From positions 126,181 through 190,180 of the forward strand of contig NZ_HE610989.1 of the NCBI RefSeq assembly GCF_000285535.1: 64,000 nt of DNA, written 5' to 3'. Origin of the DNA: Bacillus timonensis. GTDB taxonomy: Bacteria; Bacillota; Bacilli; Bacillales; Bacillaceae_L. The notes beneath the pieces are model-generated. The model did no database searches, was not told where the DNA came from, and worked only from the letters and a program-made list of their open reading frames with translations. Shown here piece after piece: positions 34,978-45,547 of the stretch. Made by a program: the position numbers and the translations under genes. Numbering within the stretch: the first letter of the stretch is position 1; every line of letters begins with the position of its first letter.

Positions 34978-36227
34978 AGTTCAGAAATTAATTCTTCAAT
35001 TTCATACTTCATTGGTTCAAGCTTAAGCAGTTCCTTAAATACTTCGATTGCCTCTTGCCTTTTTCCGTCCTCCATTAAGAAATATCCAAACTCTTCTAAA
35101 AACTCTGGAGTTTCTTTAAAAAAAGTATATGCATGACGGTAATGGTTTAATGCATCCGAATATTGTTCTAATTTATTTTTTGAAAAAGCAAGATCCCACT
35201 CAAATTGTTCATCATACTCACCATAACTCATCACATTATCGAGGCAATCTACTACATCCTCGAATCTTTCTTCGCGCAGTAACAACTTTGAAAGTTGTAA
35301 AGTCGCTTCTACATAACCAGGGTCAATCCCCACTGCAGCACGAAGATATTTTTCTGCATTTTCTTTATCACCAAGCATCATCGAAATTTTGCCAGCGTAA
35401 AAATGAAGCTCCTTATTCAACGATTCCACTTCAAGCCCTTCTAATAAGGTTTGAAAGCTCTCCTCCAAGCTTGCTTCTTCTTCATATGCCTTTGCAAGGT
35501 ATAAATAAAGCGAACTATAGTCCGGGTCAAGTTCTTTCAGTCTGCTTAAAATCTCAATTGCCTTTTTATAGTATTTCGCTTGATATGCGGTAACTCCAAA
35601 TCCAAATAATGTATTACTATCTTCTTGTTTTTTGATGGCCTCTTCATAATACGGAAGTGCTTCTTCAAATTTACCTGTTGTACTATAGCTTTCCGCAATA
35701 CGTGCGTTAACATTTACACCTGCAATTTCATCGCTTTCTCGTAAGACCTTCTCATAATAGGGAATACTTTTGCCGTACTCTCCATGACTTGAATATAATT
35801 CAGCTAAAGCAAAATCAATAATTGGTTCATCGTCTGATTTTTCTTTTGCTAAAAGCAGTTTTTGTTCGCTCACCTCATGTAAACCCTGCATTTGGAATAA
35901 ATCAGCTTGTAAAACAAGGGATTCCAAATAAACTGGATCATCAACAGCAATTTGTTCTAAAATAGCAATCGCTTCCTCTTCCATATCAAGGTCAATCATG
36001 ATTTCTGCTAAAAAAACAAATAGTTCACCTTCATCTGGATAACGTAATATTAACTCTTCAATAATTTCTTTTGCTTCTTCAACGAAACCCCATTTATAAT
36101 AGTTCCTAGCAATTGTGTATTTTTCATCATCATTTGAGTATTCTCTAAGCTTTTTTAATGCTTTAAGCCCTTCTTCAACGTTTCCATCTTCTACTTGTTG
36201 TAAGGCATCCTCTAATCGATTCATCAT
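34971..36227 (-). CDS. ypiA: TPR-repeat protein YpiA
   Basis: 418 aa made almost wholly of tetratricopeptide helical repeats (about 11 units, for example RNYYKWGFVEEAKEIIEELI, YPDEGELFVFLAEI and AKYYKKAIEILSRLKELDPD). Acidic and cytoplasmic. Upstream of ypiB, with the stop codon inside repeat copy C. A scaffold or adaptor role is expected for TPR proteins; no partner can be named. In B. subtilis ypiA also neighbours aroE (=aroA). Confidence 0.9.
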   Translation of the reverse strand: MMNRLEDALQQVEDGNVEEGLKALKKLREYSNDDEKYTIARNYYKWGFVEEAKEIIEELILRYPDEGELFVFLAEIMIDLDMEEEAIAILEQIAVDDPVYLESLVLQADLFQMQGLHEVSEQKLLLAKEKSDDEPIIDFALAELYSSHGEYGKSIPYYEKVLRESDEIAGVNVNARIAESYSTTGKFEEALPYYEEAIKKQEDSNTLFGFGVTAYQAKYYKKAIEILSRLKELDPDYSSLYLYLAKAYEEEASLEESFQTLLEGLEVESLNKELHFYAGKISMMLGDKENAEKYLRAAVGIDPGYVEATLQLSKLLLREERFEDVVDCLDNVMSYGEYDEQFEWDLAFSKNKLEQYSDALNHYRHAYTFFKETPEFLEEFGYFLMEDGKRQEAIEVFKELLKLEPMKYEIEELISELE

Positions 36228-36252
36228 TTTTAACTCCTCTTACCTATCTCTC

Positions 36253-37179
36253 TTACACCACCACAATTTTGTCATAGGCAGATGTAAAAAAGCCAGGCTT
36301 TTTTACTATACATTCATTACCAAAGCCAGAACGAAAGTATACCTGGGCTCCTACTTTTGTAAAACCGCCTTTGTGCATGGTGATTGTCGGTATAAGTTTA
36401 TGATAATCTAGAGTTGGCTTTTCATCAACTGAATAGCTTATAGAATCATGTTCATACAGATTGTAATCCAATTCACCACCAACTCGAAGGTCGCCTTTCT
36501 CAGGGTAAATACCAATCTTTTTTAACATTTCAATTGATAAAGGCTCATTTTCATTGGGACAAACTGGAATAGTAGGGATACTATTTTCAGTCATAATCGT
36601 CTTCCAAACCTCTTCTTTTCGGTTACTAAACATCGTTTTCTCTTTCATCTTCCACTGTGGGATGATAGGAATTTGATAGGAATGATAAGATTCCCTTATC
36701 CAGCCCCAAGGTACCTTGTGTAGTTCGTCCAATTTTTCAATCGTGACGATAATTACCGGTATTTTTTTTCGTCTGCAGGCGACAAGGAGAGAGGGCGTTA
36801 AACTTTCAAGAGGAATACGAATACCTAAGTAATAGTCTATTGGACTGTTCAAAAGATAATGCCTGGTTTTCTTAAGTGATTGCACCAATTCGTTTTCATG
36901 CTTGACATCATTAATGACAAGTAAGGTTGTACAACCTTTTTGTAAGTACTTTTCCGTCATTTCCTTTTTAAAAGATTGAAACGACAATTCTTTTGAAAAG
37001 GAATAGTTTACCATGACATGGCCTGGTGTTAGTAAATATTGAGATAAATTTGTCTTCATAAAAGAAAGTTGTTTGAGGTTTTCTTTCATATAATCAACAC
37101 GTTGATTGTTGATAAGTATCGAACATGTGACGACCTTATTATTCTTTAGGACATTTGCTTTTTCCAATATATATGGCAT
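36253..37179 (-). CDS. Amidohydrolase-like protein without visible metal ligands
   Basis: 308 aa from ATG 37179 (GGGGGAGG 4 nt upstream). The N-terminus YILEKANVLKNNKVVTCSILINNQRV and LLTPGHVMVNYSF resemble the beta-sandwich and first strand of amidohydrolases (usual pattern: xLPGFIDxHxH), but the H-x-H is replaced. The middle (LLVINDVKHENELVQSL; IPVIIVTIEKL) could be barrel strands; the C-terminus FTKVGAQVYFRSGFGNE returns to sandwich-like sequence. I cannot assign it to a family with confidence. It is inserted between aroA and ypiA, adjacent in B. subtilis. Confidence 0.6.
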   Translation of the reverse strand: MPYILEKANVLKNNKVVTCSILINNQRVDYMKENLKQLSFMKTNLSQYLLTPGHVMVNYSFSKELSFQSFKKEMTEKYLQKGCTTLLVINDVKHENELVQSLKKTRHYLLNSPIDYYLGIRIPLESLTPSLLVACRRKKIPVIIVTIEKLDELHKVPWGWIRESYHSYQIPIIPQWKMKEKTMFSNRKEEVWKTIMTENSIPTIPVCPNENEPLSIEMLKKIGIYPEKGDLRVGGELDYNLYEHDSISYSVDEKPTLDYHKLIPTITMHKGGFTKVGAQVYFRSGFGNECIVKKPGFFTSAYDKIVVV

Positions 37180-37274
37180 CAAACCTCCCCCTTTCACATT
37201 TCCATAGTTTCAGATATCCTTAAGACAAGCTATGCGAAAAGTGATGGTTGTATGTTAGTTTTTGTCTCTAAAAA

Positions 37275-37312
37275 CACAAAAAACCCATGGAGTCATGATG
37301 CTCCACGGGAAT
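37275..37312 (-). terminator. Terminator at the end of the aromatic supraoperon
   Basis: CCCGTGGAG / CTCCATGGG stem followed by TTTTTTGTGTTTTT on the minus strand, right after the aroA stop. Confidence 0.88.
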
Positions 37313-37317
37313 GTATG

Positions 37318-38616
37318 TTACTTTTCTTCTATTAAATAATCTAGATGCTCAAAAAAGGTAGGGTAAGAAACTGATATCGATTCAGGATCTGAAAGAGTCA
37401 CTTCTGCATTCGCAATACATGCTGCAATTGCTAGCATCATGCCAATTCTATGGTCCCCATGGCTATGGACATGGCCACCAGTCAATTGTTTCTTTTCACC
37501 TGAGATTATCATTCCATCCTCTGTTGGTTCTATCTTTGCACCAAGCTTTGTTAGCTCACCAACGACGGTATCAATTCGATTTGTTTCCTTTACCTTTAAT
37601 TCACTGGCATCCTTAATAACCGTTTTTCCTTCTGCTTGAGTTGCTAATAATGCAATAACCGGTATCTCATCAATTAAACGAGGGATGATGTCACCATCAA
37701 TTTCTATCCCTTTCAATTCAGAAGTTTGGATAGTTAAATCAGCAATTGGCTCGTTATTCTCTACTCTTTCATTCTCAATTTCTAGACGCGCTCCCATTTT
37801 AACTAATACATCAACAATTCCTGTTCTAGTTGGATTCATTCCAACATTTTTCAAGGTAATACGACTATTTGGTACAATCGCACCTGCAACAAGGAAAAAT
37901 GCTGCAGAAGAAATATCACCAGGAACTTGGATATTTGTCCCTACTAGTTTCTGACCACCGTTTACCTTTACAGTCAGTCCAGCCTCTTCTACCTCACAAC
38001 CAAAAGCACGCAGCATCCGTTCTGTGTGGTCCCTTGATTTATGTGGCTCTGTTACGGAAGTTATTCCATTTGCATTTAAACCTGCTAAAAGGATTGAGGA
38101 CTTAACCTGAGCACTAGCTACAGGGGAAACGTAATCAATGCCCTGTAAAGAGCCTCCACGAATGGATAAAGGGGTAAAATTTCCGTCTTCTCTACCATCA
38201 ATTTTTGCCCCCATTTGACGTAATGGCTCAGTAACACGTTTCATCGGTCTTTTTGCAATCGATTCATCACCAATCATACAAGTATGAATAGGAATGCCAG
38301 AAAGAAGTCCTACCATTAATCTTGTAGTTGTTCCGGAGTTTCCTGTGTCTAAAATTTCAATCGGCTCACGTAACCCATCAAAGCCCGCTCCCTCAATTTC
38401 AACATGATCTTTATTTTGTGTAATTTTTACGCCTAATTTTTCAAAGCAACTAATGGTACTTAGACAGTCGTCACCAGGTAAAAAATTATTAACAACTGTT
38501 TTCCCTTGCGCAATTGCCCCGAGCATAATCGAGCGGTGGGAAATCGATTTATCACCTGGAATATCAATTGAACCATTTAATCCTGTACTATTGATACGTA
38601 ATTTTTTTGAATCCAT
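37318..38616 (-). CDS. aroA: EPSP synthase (3-phosphoshikimate 1-carboxyvinyltransferase)
   Basis: 432 aa. Sixth shikimate step, joining PEP to shikimate 3-phosphate. Signature stretches: [31 protein letters not shown] (LxxGNAGTxxR type, here with S, a class II-like feature), [12 protein letters not shown], and the C-terminal [13 protein letters not shown] and [13 protein letters not shown]. Named aroE in B. subtilis. Last gene of the supraoperon. Confidence 0.95.
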   Translation of the reverse strand: MDSKKLRINSTGLNGSIDIPGDKSISHRSIMLGAIAQGKTVVNNFLPGDDCLSTISCFEKLGVKITQNKDHVEIEGAGFDGLREPIEILDTGNSGTTTRLMVGLLSGIPIHTCMIGDESIAKRPMKRVTEPLRQMGAKIDGREDGNFTPLSIRGGSLQGIDYVSPVASAQVKSSILLAGLNANGITSVTEPHKSRDHTERMLRAFGCEVEEAGLTVKVNGGQKLVGTNIQVPGDISSAAFFLVAGAIVPNSRITLKNVGMNPTRTGIVDVLVKMGARLEIENERVENNEPIADLTIQTSELKGIEIDGDIIPRLIDEIPVIALLATQAEGKTVIKDASELKVKETNRIDTVVGELTKLGAKIEPTEDGMIISGEKKQLTGGHVHSHGDHRIGMMLAIAACIANAEVTLSDPESISVSYPTFFEHLDYLIEEK

Positions 38617-38673
38617 ATTACCACTCCCTAATCAAAAACGCATTTATCATGTTTGCCATAAAATTAAAGTAAT

Positions 38674-39786
38674 TTATCCGAAAAATGTTTCATAATTCGT
38701 CTTACTTTCAATACATAGCTTAGCTTTCCTACGATCCTCATCACTTTGGAAGCTAATTCGTAACACACCATAAATTTCTTCTCTTGTTTCAATTATTCTG
38801 ATATTTGTAATACTAATTCTTTCCACAGCAAGAAGTCCAGTAATTTCAGAAACGATACCAGGATAATCTGGAATATCAACATATAAATCATAGAAAGAAG
38901 GTATGGCCCCTTTTGTTCTGGTTGGAAGTCCATCTCGAAAATTTTTGGCATCCATAAAATAATTATAAATATCTTCACCATTTCCACTTGCCACAAAATT
39001 CCTAATTTGTTCCATCTCGTCTATCCATTTTTCAAATAGATCTAGCAATACATCTTGATTATGCAATAAAATATCGCGCCACATTGACGGATTACTCGAT
39101 GCGATTCTCGTAATATCGCGAAAGCCTCCAGCAGCTAACGGACGGACTAACTCATTTACCTGATCATATTTTAGTGCTTGATGAACTAGACTTGCAGCAA
39201 CAATATGCGGAAAATGACTAATAACACCGGCAACACGATCATGTTCCTCAGGGGTCATGATCACAAAGTTTGCTTTTGTCCCCTTTAATAATGTCTTAAG
39301 CTGTTGAACACCGTGTTCACTTGAAGGATTCTGGTTATGGGGTGTAAAAATATAAAAGGCATTTTCAAATAAGTGTTCCTTGGCAGCAACAACACCACTT
39401 TTATGAGATCCTGCCATCGGATGACCGCCAATGAAAGTAACACCAAGTTTTCCAAAAATGGACTCTGCTCTTTGAACAATTTGCTGCTTCGTACTTCCCA
39501 CATCTGTTACGATAACATTCTTTTTTAGTTCAAACGAACTCAGTTCATTGATCATATCTACCGTTTGCTTGACTGGAACAGATATAAAAATATAATCGCA
39601 TGTATGTATAACATCCTCTAACTTAAAAACAACTTCATCAATCACCTTCAATGATTTTGCTAGTAGTGATGATTCCGTATTACGGTCATAGCCGTATAGT
39701 ATAGCATCAGGATATTCTTTTTTTATCGCAAGTGCAATTGAACCTCCGATTAAACCAAGTCCAATCACCATCACATTCGTTTTCAT
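38674..39786 (-). CDS. tyrA: Prephenate dehydrogenase TyrA
   Basis: 370 aa. NAD-dependent tyrosine branch enzyme. N-terminal Rossmann motif VIGLGLIGGSIALAIK, ISVPVKQT, TDVGSTKQ, the catalytic GGHPMAGSHKSGV and the helical dimer domain. A C-terminal ACT domain (about 300-370: YDLYVDIPDYPGIVSEITGLLAVERIS) suggests feedback control by tyrosine or a related amino acid. Intact, between hisC and aroA as in B. subtilis. Confidence 0.95.
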   Translation of the reverse strand: MKTNVMVIGLGLIGGSIALAIKKEYPDAILYGYDRNTESSLLAKSLKVIDEVVFKLEDVIHTCDYIFISVPVKQTVDMINELSSFELKKNVIVTDVGSTKQQIVQRAESIFGKLGVTFIGGHPMAGSHKSGVVAAKEHLFENAFYIFTPHNQNPSSEHGVQQLKTLLKGTKANFVIMTPEEHDRVAGVISHFPHIVAASLVHQALKYDQVNELVRPLAAGGFRDITRIASSNPSMWRDILLHNQDVLLDLFEKWIDEMEQIRNFVASGNGEDIYNYFMDAKNFRDGLPTRTKGAIPSFYDLYVDIPDYPGIVSEITGLLAVERISITNIRIIETREEIYGVLRISFQSDEDRRKAKLCIESKTNYETFFG

Positions 39787-39818
39787 ACCATCACCACCGT
39801 AATAAGAAACACATAATG

Positions 39819-39838
39819 GGGGTTACTCTGAACCCCCA
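39819..39838. other. GC-rich hairpin between hisC and tyrA
   Basis: GGGGGTT / AACCCCC stem with a 6-nt loop and no T run on either side. It may modulate mRNA stability or coupling in the supraoperon. Confidence 0.45.
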
Positions 39839-39842
39839 CAGT

Positions 39843-40940
39843 TTAGTTCTTTTGATTTTCAAGCATCTCTGTTAGTAAAGCAATAAGTTCGCGGTTTTGT
39901 TCTTCTGTGCCTACTGTTATCCTAACACTATTTGGAAAACCAAGAGGGTTACCTGAGCGGACAATAAAACCACGCTCTAACAAATAGTGGAACACTTCAT
40001 CTCCAGATTGTTCAAAATTAATCAAAATGAAATTTCCGAACGATGGATAATAGGATAATTTATGTTCCTCACAGAATTTATAAAACTGCTGCAAGCCTTG
40101 CTTGTTTTTTTCAACATACGCTTTGATGAAATCTTGATCATCCAATGCTGCAGATGCTGCTATTTGACCAACACGATTCGAATTGAATGGCTGACGTACT
40201 GGTTCTATTTTATTAATAAAATCACTATTACCGATTGCATAGCCAACTCGAAGTCCACCAAGTCCATATGCTTTTGAAAAGGTTCTTAATATAAGAAGGT
40301 TTGGATAGTCATTTAAAAGAGAAACTGTATTTGGATAATCCTGTTCTTTTGCTGCAAATTCATAATACGCTTCATCCATTATGATTAATACATGTTCTGG
40401 AACCTGTTTTAGAAAACGATGAAGTTTATCTGAGTTCACGTACACTCCTGTCGGGTTATTTGGAGAGCATACCCAAATAATTTCCGTATTCTCATCGATT
40501 TGTTGGAGCATTCCATCAAGGTCATGATTACCTTCAATTAGCTCAACTTCGCGAACTTCTGCACCTTCAATAACAGCATTGTGCTTGTACTGAGAAAAAG
40601 TTGGATTGGCCATAACTGTATTTTTCCCTGGAGCAAGCAATGCAGTCGTAATAATGTGAATGACATCATCAGACCCATTTCCAAAAAGAAGTTGTGTACC
40701 ATCTACACCTAAATGCTTAGCAAGCTTTTCTCTTAGCTCTGTTGCATAGCCATCAGGGTAAATTGCAAATGAATCTATGTTGTTTTTAACCGCTTCTTTT
40801 GCTTTTTCTGAGCACCCATATGGATTTTCATTTGACGCCAATTTTACAATTTTATCTAATCCATATTCTCTTTTAACCTCTTCTATTGGTTTCCCTGGTT
40901 GATATGGTTTTAGATTCAATAACTGTTCTTTAATATTCAT
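39843..40940 (-). CDS. hisC: Histidinol-phosphate aminotransferase HisC
   Basis: 365 aa PLP enzyme, fold type [13 protein letters not shown] near the N-terminus, [15 protein letters not shown], and the PLP Lys in [18 protein letters not shown]. In bacilli this enzyme also serves phenylalanine and tyrosine synthesis, which explains its place in the aromatic cluster away from other his genes. It starts 6 bp after trpA. Confidence 0.93.
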   Translation of the reverse strand: MNIKEQLLNLKPYQPGKPIEEVKREYGLDKIVKLASNENPYGCSEKAKEAVKNNIDSFAIYPDGYATELREKLAKHLGVDGTQLLFGNGSDDVIHIITTALLAPGKNTVMANPTFSQYKHNAVIEGAEVREVELIEGNHDLDGMLQQIDENTEIIWVCSPNNPTGVYVNSDKLHRFLKQVPEHVLIIMDEAYYEFAAKEQDYPNTVSLLNDYPNLLILRTFSKAYGLGGLRVGYAIGNSDFINKIEPVRQPFNSNRVGQIAASAALDDQDFIKAYVEKNKQGLQQFYKFCEEHKLSYYPSFGNFILINFEQSGDEVFHYLLERGFIVRSGNPLGFPNSVRITVGTEEQNRELIALLTEMLENQKN

Positions 40941-40946
40941 CTTAAG

Positions 40947-41765
40947 CTACACCTCTAACTTGTTTATAGGATGAATTACATCACTGATAAAATTTTTAAA
41001 ATGGTATAAGGCGGTAGCTCTTGTTTCTTCATTTTCCAATTCCGGTAGATACTCTTCAATCTTTTGGATAAGGGCACTTCCCATGATAACCCCATCGCAA
41101 TGGTCCTTAAGTGCATCTACTTGGGAAGAATTAGAGATACCAAACCCTACTGCTACTGGTATATCACTATAGCGTTTTACCTCTTGTAAAAATGAGTATA
41201 CCTCATTATTTAGTGAATTTCGAACACCAGTTACTCCAAGGGAAGAAACACAATACAAAAACCCTTGAGCGTTACGGGCAATTTTCTCAATTCGACTTGA
41301 GGAAGTGGGAGCAACTAGAGAGATGAATTTTAATCCCTCAATCTCACATTTTCTTCTAAGGTCTTCACTTTCTTCAAAAGGAAGGTCGGGAACAAGTAAT
41401 CCGTCTATACCATTTTGTTGCGCTAAAGCGAAAAAGTTTTCTTCTCCTAATTGTAGCACAGGATTGTAATAGGTAAAGATAATTACCGGAATTTTTAAAC
41501 CTTTTTTTCTCATAACTGATACAAGATTCATAGAGTTTTCCAAAGTAACGCCATTTTTTAATGCCCGTGCAGATGCTCTTTGTATAACAGGACCATCTGC
41601 TAATGGGTCTGAATATGGAATTCCTAGTTCAAGAATTGAAGCACCTGCCTCTTGTAAAGCAAGAGCAATTTCCACTGTCACATCAGGATGTGGATCACCT
41701 GCAACAATAAATGGGATAAATAATTTTTCAGCCTTGGGTAATCGGTTCGTAAAGGTTGTGTTCAT
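40947..41765 (-). CDS. trpA: Tryptophan synthase alpha subunit
   Basis: 272 aa TIM barrel that splits indole-3-glycerol phosphate. Catalytic Glu in [21 protein letters not shown] and Asp in [20 protein letters not shown] and the phosphate loop VAVGFGIS are present. It overlaps trpB by 38 nt, with GGGGGAGCT upstream of its ATG inside trpB, so it is translationally coupled. Confidence 0.95.
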   Translation of the reverse strand: MNTTFTNRLPKAEKLFIPFIVAGDPHPDVTVEIALALQEAGASILELGIPYSDPLADGPVIQRASARALKNGVTLENSMNLVSVMRKKGLKIPVIIFTYYNPVLQLGEENFFALAQQNGIDGLLVPDLPFEESEDLRRKCEIEGLKFISLVAPTSSSRIEKIARNAQGFLYCVSSLGVTGVRNSLNNEVYSFLQEVKRYSDIPVAVGFGISNSSQVDALKDHCDGVIMGSALIQKIEEYLPELENEETRATALYHFKNFISDVIHPINKLEV

Positions 41766-42960
41766 TTGTAGCTCCCCCTTCTTCTAGGTATGTCATTAGT
41801 GAATGGACGTCTTTGTCTCCGCGGCCTGACAAACAAACTAAGATTGATTCTTCTGGTGACATTTCCTTTGCCATCTGGATTGCTTTTGCCATCGCATGCG
41901 CGGACTCAATCGCTGGGATAATTCCTTCAATTCGCGTTAGCACTTGTAATGCATCAAGTGCTTCCTGATCAGTCACACTTTCATATCTCACTCTTCCACT
42001 ATTTGCAAGATATGCATGTTCAGGACCAACACCTGGATAATCTAGACCAGCAGAAATCGAATAAGGTTCCGTTATTTGACCGTGCTCATCTTGAAGTAGA
42101 TATGTCAAAGAACCGTGAATGATTCCTTTCGTTCCTTTTGTAATCGTTGCTGCATGTAAGGATGTGTCTACTCCCTTTCCTGCTGCTTCAGCACCAACTA
42201 AACGTACATCATCATTTAGAAATGGATAGAACATTCCCATCGCATTACTTCCGCCACCTACACATGCAACAACTGCTGTTGGCAGATGATTTTCACGGTT
42301 TAAGAACTGTTCTCTTGCTTCATCCCCAATAATCCTTTGGAAATCACGGACCATTTTTGGATATGGATGTGGGCCGACGACAGATCCAATCATATAATAA
42401 TGATCTTCACAATTTTGCACCCAGTAACGGATGGCCTCATTTGTTGCATCTTTTAGTGTTTGGTTACCACTTGTAGCCGGGATAACTTCTGCACCTAAAA
42501 GCTTCATACGAAACACATTCAACTTTTGTCTTTCAATATCCTCAACACCCATAAAGACCTTGCATTCCAAACCAAACTTTGCGGCCACTGTCGCAGCGGC
42601 AACTCCATGTTGTCCCGCTCCCGTTTCGGCTATGATTTTTTTCTTACCCATTCTTTTTGCGAGGAGAGCTTGACCAATCGCATTGTTTATTTTGTGTGCG
42701 CCAGTATGATTTAGATCCTCACGCTTTAGAAATATTCTCGCACCACCTAATTCTTTCGTTAAATTATCAGCAAATGTAAGTGCTGTAGGTCGGCCAGAAT
42801 ACTCTTTTAAAATACGAATATATTCGTTATGAAATTCTTCATCTTGATACGCTTCTTCCAGTGCTTTTTCAATTTCTTCTAAAGGCATCATCAATGTTTC
42901 AGGCACAAATTTCCCACCAAAATCCCCGAATCTACCGTTTTCATTTGGTACGTTCAACAC
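41728..42960 (-). CDS. trpB: Tryptophan synthase beta subunit
   Basis: 410 aa PLP enzyme that joins indole and serine. [16 protein letters not shown] at the start, the PLP Lys in [26 protein letters not shown], the phosphate loop [10 protein letters not shown] and the C-terminal LSGRGDKD. Forms the alpha2beta2 complex with TrpA. Overlaps trpF by 20 nt. Confidence 0.96.
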   Translation of the reverse strand: MLNVPNENGRFGDFGGKFVPETLMMPLEEIEKALEEAYQDEEFHNEYIRILKEYSGRPTALTFADNLTKELGGARIFLKREDLNHTGAHKINNAIGQALLAKRMGKKKIIAETGAGQHGVAAATVAAKFGLECKVFMGVEDIERQKLNVFRMKLLGAEVIPATSGNQTLKDATNEAIRYWVQNCEDHYYMIGSVVGPHPYPKMVRDFQRIIGDEAREQFLNRENHLPTAVVACVGGGSNAMGMFYPFLNDDVRLVGAEAAGKGVDTSLHAATITKGTKGIIHGSLTYLLQDEHGQITEPYSISAGLDYPGVGPEHAYLANSGRVRYESVTDQEALDALQVLTRIEGIIPAIESAHAMAKAIQMAKEMSPEESILVCLSGRGDKDVHSLMTYLEEGGATNEHNLYEPITQG

Positions 42961-43597
42961 ATGTATCCACCCATTTCTCTATAGTTTGTATGATTGTGTA
43001 CTCTTTTTTTCCATCCTGCTCAATTCCGCTTGAAATATCAACTCCGCCAATATCATAGCTTAATAGGGTTTTGATATTGGAAGCGTCAATTCCACCTGCT
43101 ATAAAACACGGAACCCCTTGGCGATTAGCTTCTTGTTGATAAATAGGGATTGACTGCCAATCAAATGTAACACCTGAGCCACCCCACATTGTTGCAACTT
43201 TTGTATCAACAACATATCCATCGGCAACACCTGAATACTGCTTCATCAAGCCTATTGCTTGATTATCATGATGTAAGACTTTCCATACATCAAGTCCTGT
43301 CTGTTCTTTTACTAAATGGATAAAATCCACCGTCTCAGTGCCGTGACATTGAATGACAGATAATGGGACATTTGCCAATACAGCTGCTATTTCTTCAAAA
43401 TCCGCATTAACAAAAACGCCAACCGTTTTTTTATCTTGAATATCCACTTCCTGTAACCACTGTTTCACTTCTATTGGAGTTACTTTTCGTTTACTGTTTG
43501 CAAAAATAAAACCGATGTAATCAGCTTCGCTTTTTGCGACCACCTGTAAATCTTCAAATGATTTATTTCCACAATACTTAATGAGAGGTCGTTGCAT
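42941..43597 (-). CDS. trpF: Phosphoribosylanthranilate isomerase
   Basis: 218 aa from ATG 43597 (GGAGAGG 6 nt upstream); an in-frame start at 43630 has no ribosome binding site. The catalytic Cys is in [13 protein letters not shown], where most homologues have [25 protein letters not shown] and the Asp near the C-terminus ([10 protein letters not shown]) are present. Overlaps trpC by 20 nt. The KYCG variant is unusual but keeps the Cys. Confidence 0.94.
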   Translation of the reverse strand: MQRPLIKYCGNKSFEDLQVVAKSEADYIGFIFANSKRKVTPIEVKQWLQEVDIQDKKTVGVFVNADFEEIAAVLANVPLSVIQCHGTETVDFIHLVKEQTGLDVWKVLHHDNQAIGLMKQYSGVADGYVVDTKVATMWGGSGVTFDWQSIPIYQQEANRQGVPCFIAGGIDASNIKTLLSYDIGGVDISSGIEQDGKKEYTIIQTIEKWVDTCVERTK

Positions 43598-44357
43598 ATG
43601 GAACCTCTCCAAACATTTGCTTAATCCCAACCCCTGGAGACTCAGCCCTCATAAAGGCTTCTCCGATGAGAGCAGCCTTTGCTCCATATTTAATGATGTC
43701 TTTAATATCCTTTGGAGTGTGAATTCCACTTTCACTCACAACAAGACTATCTGACGGAGCGTCTTTTGCAATCTCTTCTGTATGAATAATTGATGTTTCA
43801 AATACCTTTAAATTCCGATTATTAATTCCAAGTATTTTCGGTGTAAAAATGCTACATATCTGTTCCAGCGTTTCCCTTGAATGCACTTCAACTAGACACT
43901 CTAAGTCTCTTTCATAGGCCTCACAATAATATTCATATAATTGGTTGGGCTCGAGAGCTTCCCCGATTAGTAAAATTGCATCTGCACCAATTTTTTCACT
44001 TTGCCTAATTTGCTTTGCATCTATGATAAAGTCCTTGCGCAAAACAGGGATATTTACCTTTTTCTTAATCTCCATTAAATATTCCATGGACCCCTGAAAA
44101 AATGGTTCATCCGTTAAAACAGAAATCGCATCCGCTTTCGCGTCCTCATATTCAATAGCGAATGAAACAGGATGGAAATCCTCTCGTATCACACCCTTTG
44201 AAGGCGATGCCTTTTTCACCTCTGCAATGATGCCTAACGAACGATTCGGGCTAGAAAGTGCGTTATTTAATGACCTTCTTTCTACCACATTATCAATCTC
44301 AGGATATAAAATGTTTTCAACTTCTCTTTTCTTTTGTTCAAGGATTTTATTTAGCAT
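43578..44357 (-). CDS. trpC: Indole-3-glycerol phosphate synthase
   Basis: 259 aa from ATG 44357 (GAGGTGGAG upstream). TIM barrel with the catalytic lysines in EVKKASPSKGVI and VLRKDFIID, LIGEALEPNQL, LEVHSRETL, GINNRNLKVF and the phosphate site VSESGI. It overlaps the trpD stop by 11 nt. Confidence 0.95.
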   Translation of the reverse strand: MLNKILEQKKREVENILYPEIDNVVERRSLNNALSSPNRSLGIIAEVKKASPSKGVIREDFHPVSFAIEYEDAKADAISVLTDEPFFQGSMEYLMEIKKKVNIPVLRKDFIIDAKQIRQSEKIGADAILLIGEALEPNQLYEYYCEAYERDLECLVEVHSRETLEQICSIFTPKILGINNRNLKVFETSIIHTEEIAKDAPSDSLVVSESGIHTPKDIKDIIKYGAKAALIGEAFMRAESPGVGIKQMFGEVPYATTSH

Positions 44358-45372
44358 AATACTCCACCTCACGATTTCTTAGCTGTTCAAACTGACTCTT
44401 GGCAATTCCCATTACAAGTGCTTCTCTTGCCATTTCAACACCTTCACGGATGCTGTTTACTTTTCCCGAGATGTAAATAGCAGCCCCAGCATTTAATAGC
44501 ACAATATTTGTAGCACTTTGATTGGCTTTCCCACATAAAACATCTTGCAATAGGTTGGCACTTTCAACTACTGAAGAAACTTGGATATCCTTCATACTCC
44601 CACGCGGAAGGTCTACATCCTCAGGGGAGAGTACAAACCTTGTAATCTCACCATTTTTTAATTCGACAATATCCGTTTCAGTTGAGATGCTGCATTCATC
44701 TAGACCATCACGACCCGATACAAATAACACATGTTCAGAACCAAGCTTTCTGAGGGCATAGGCCATCTTTTCCGCATAAGCGGTTGAATACACACCCAAT
44801 ACTTGCTTTTTGCATCTGGCAGGGTTCGCCATTGGGCCTAATAGATTAAATATTGTTCGAAAACCGATTTCCTGTCTTGGTGTTACTGCGTGCTTCATCG
44901 CTGCATGGTAAATCGGCGCAAACAAGAAACTCATATTTCGTTTATTTAACGCCTCTTTAGCTTCTGCTTGTGTTGACTGAATTTCGACACCTAAATACTC
45001 TAAAACATCGGCACTTCCACTCTTAGAAGAGACCGCACGATTCCCATGCTTTGCAACTTTGACTCCCAAGGAAGAAACAACAATTGCTGATGCAGTTGAA
45101 ATATTAAAGGTTGAAGCACCATCTCCTCCGGTACCGCACGTATCAATCACTTGATCACTCTCATAATCTAACTGCATCATATGCTCTCTCATCGCCCTTG
45201 CAAAACCGGTTATCTCTTCGACTGTTTCTCCACGGAAACGAAGGATTGATAGCAAACTTGCAATTTGACTTGCCGTTGCAGCTCCAGACATCATGACGTC
45301 CATCACTTGATAGCTTTCTTCTTCTGATAAAACCTCACCATTGATACATTTATTTAAAAGTTGTTTAAACAT
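44347..45372 (-). CDS. trpD: Anthranilate phosphoribosyltransferase
   Basis: 341 aa. N-terminal helical domain, then DTCGTGGDGASTFNISTASAIV (PRPP-binding GTGGD) and HGNRAVSSKSGSADVLEYLG; LLGPMANP is also intact. AGAGGAGG sits 8 nt before the ATG, directly abutting repeat copy B. Because of that repeat the usual tight trpE-trpD coupling is replaced by a 175-bp gap. Confidence 0.95.
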   Translation of the reverse strand: MFKQLLNKCINGEVLSEEESYQVMDVMMSGAATASQIASLLSILRFRGETVEEITGFARAMREHMMQLDYESDQVIDTCGTGGDGASTFNISTASAIVVSSLGVKVAKHGNRAVSSKSGSADVLEYLGVEIQSTQAEAKEALNKRNMSFLFAPIYHAAMKHAVTPRQEIGFRTIFNLLGPMANPARCKKQVLGVYSTAYAEKMAYALRKLGSEHVLFVSGRDGLDECSISTETDIVELKNGEITRFVLSPEDVDLPRGSMKDIQVSSVVESANLLQDVLCGKANQSATNIVLLNAGAAIYISGKVNSIREGVEMAREALVMGIAKSQFEQLRNREVEYYAK

Positions 45373-45388
45373 GAATATCCTCCTCTTT

Positions 45389-45493
45389 AATCAAATGCGC
45401 CTTGGCGTATTTGTGCCCGATTTTTTTCGAGCATGCTCGAAAAATTTCCTTTAAAAAATCGAGGCATCCGCCGGAGGCCTTAACTTTATTCAG
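45389..45493 (-). repeat. Palindromic interspersed repeat, copy B (inside the trp operon)
   Basis: 105 bp, nearly identical to copy A. It has a central perfect palindrome TTTCGAGCATGCTCGAAA, flanked by CGATTTTTT / AAAAAATCG arms and by GCGCCTTGGCG and GCCGGAGGC at the ends. It lies between trpE and trpD; its end touches the trpD ribosome binding site. CTTTATTCAG at 45484-45493 and CTGAATAAAG at 45571-45580, inside the trpE 3' end, form a further 10-bp inverted repeat. Confidence 0.88.
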
Positions 45494-45547
45494 CCGTTCA
45501 TCGGACCTCATCTGGATTTATTAATCTTTATTGCATACTAATACACC

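Noticed and set aside
35129-35593. A 154-codon plus-strand open frame opposite ypiA
   Set aside because: It is antisense to the TPR repeats of ypiA, with His/Leu/Ser-rich nonsense composition and no ribosome binding site.
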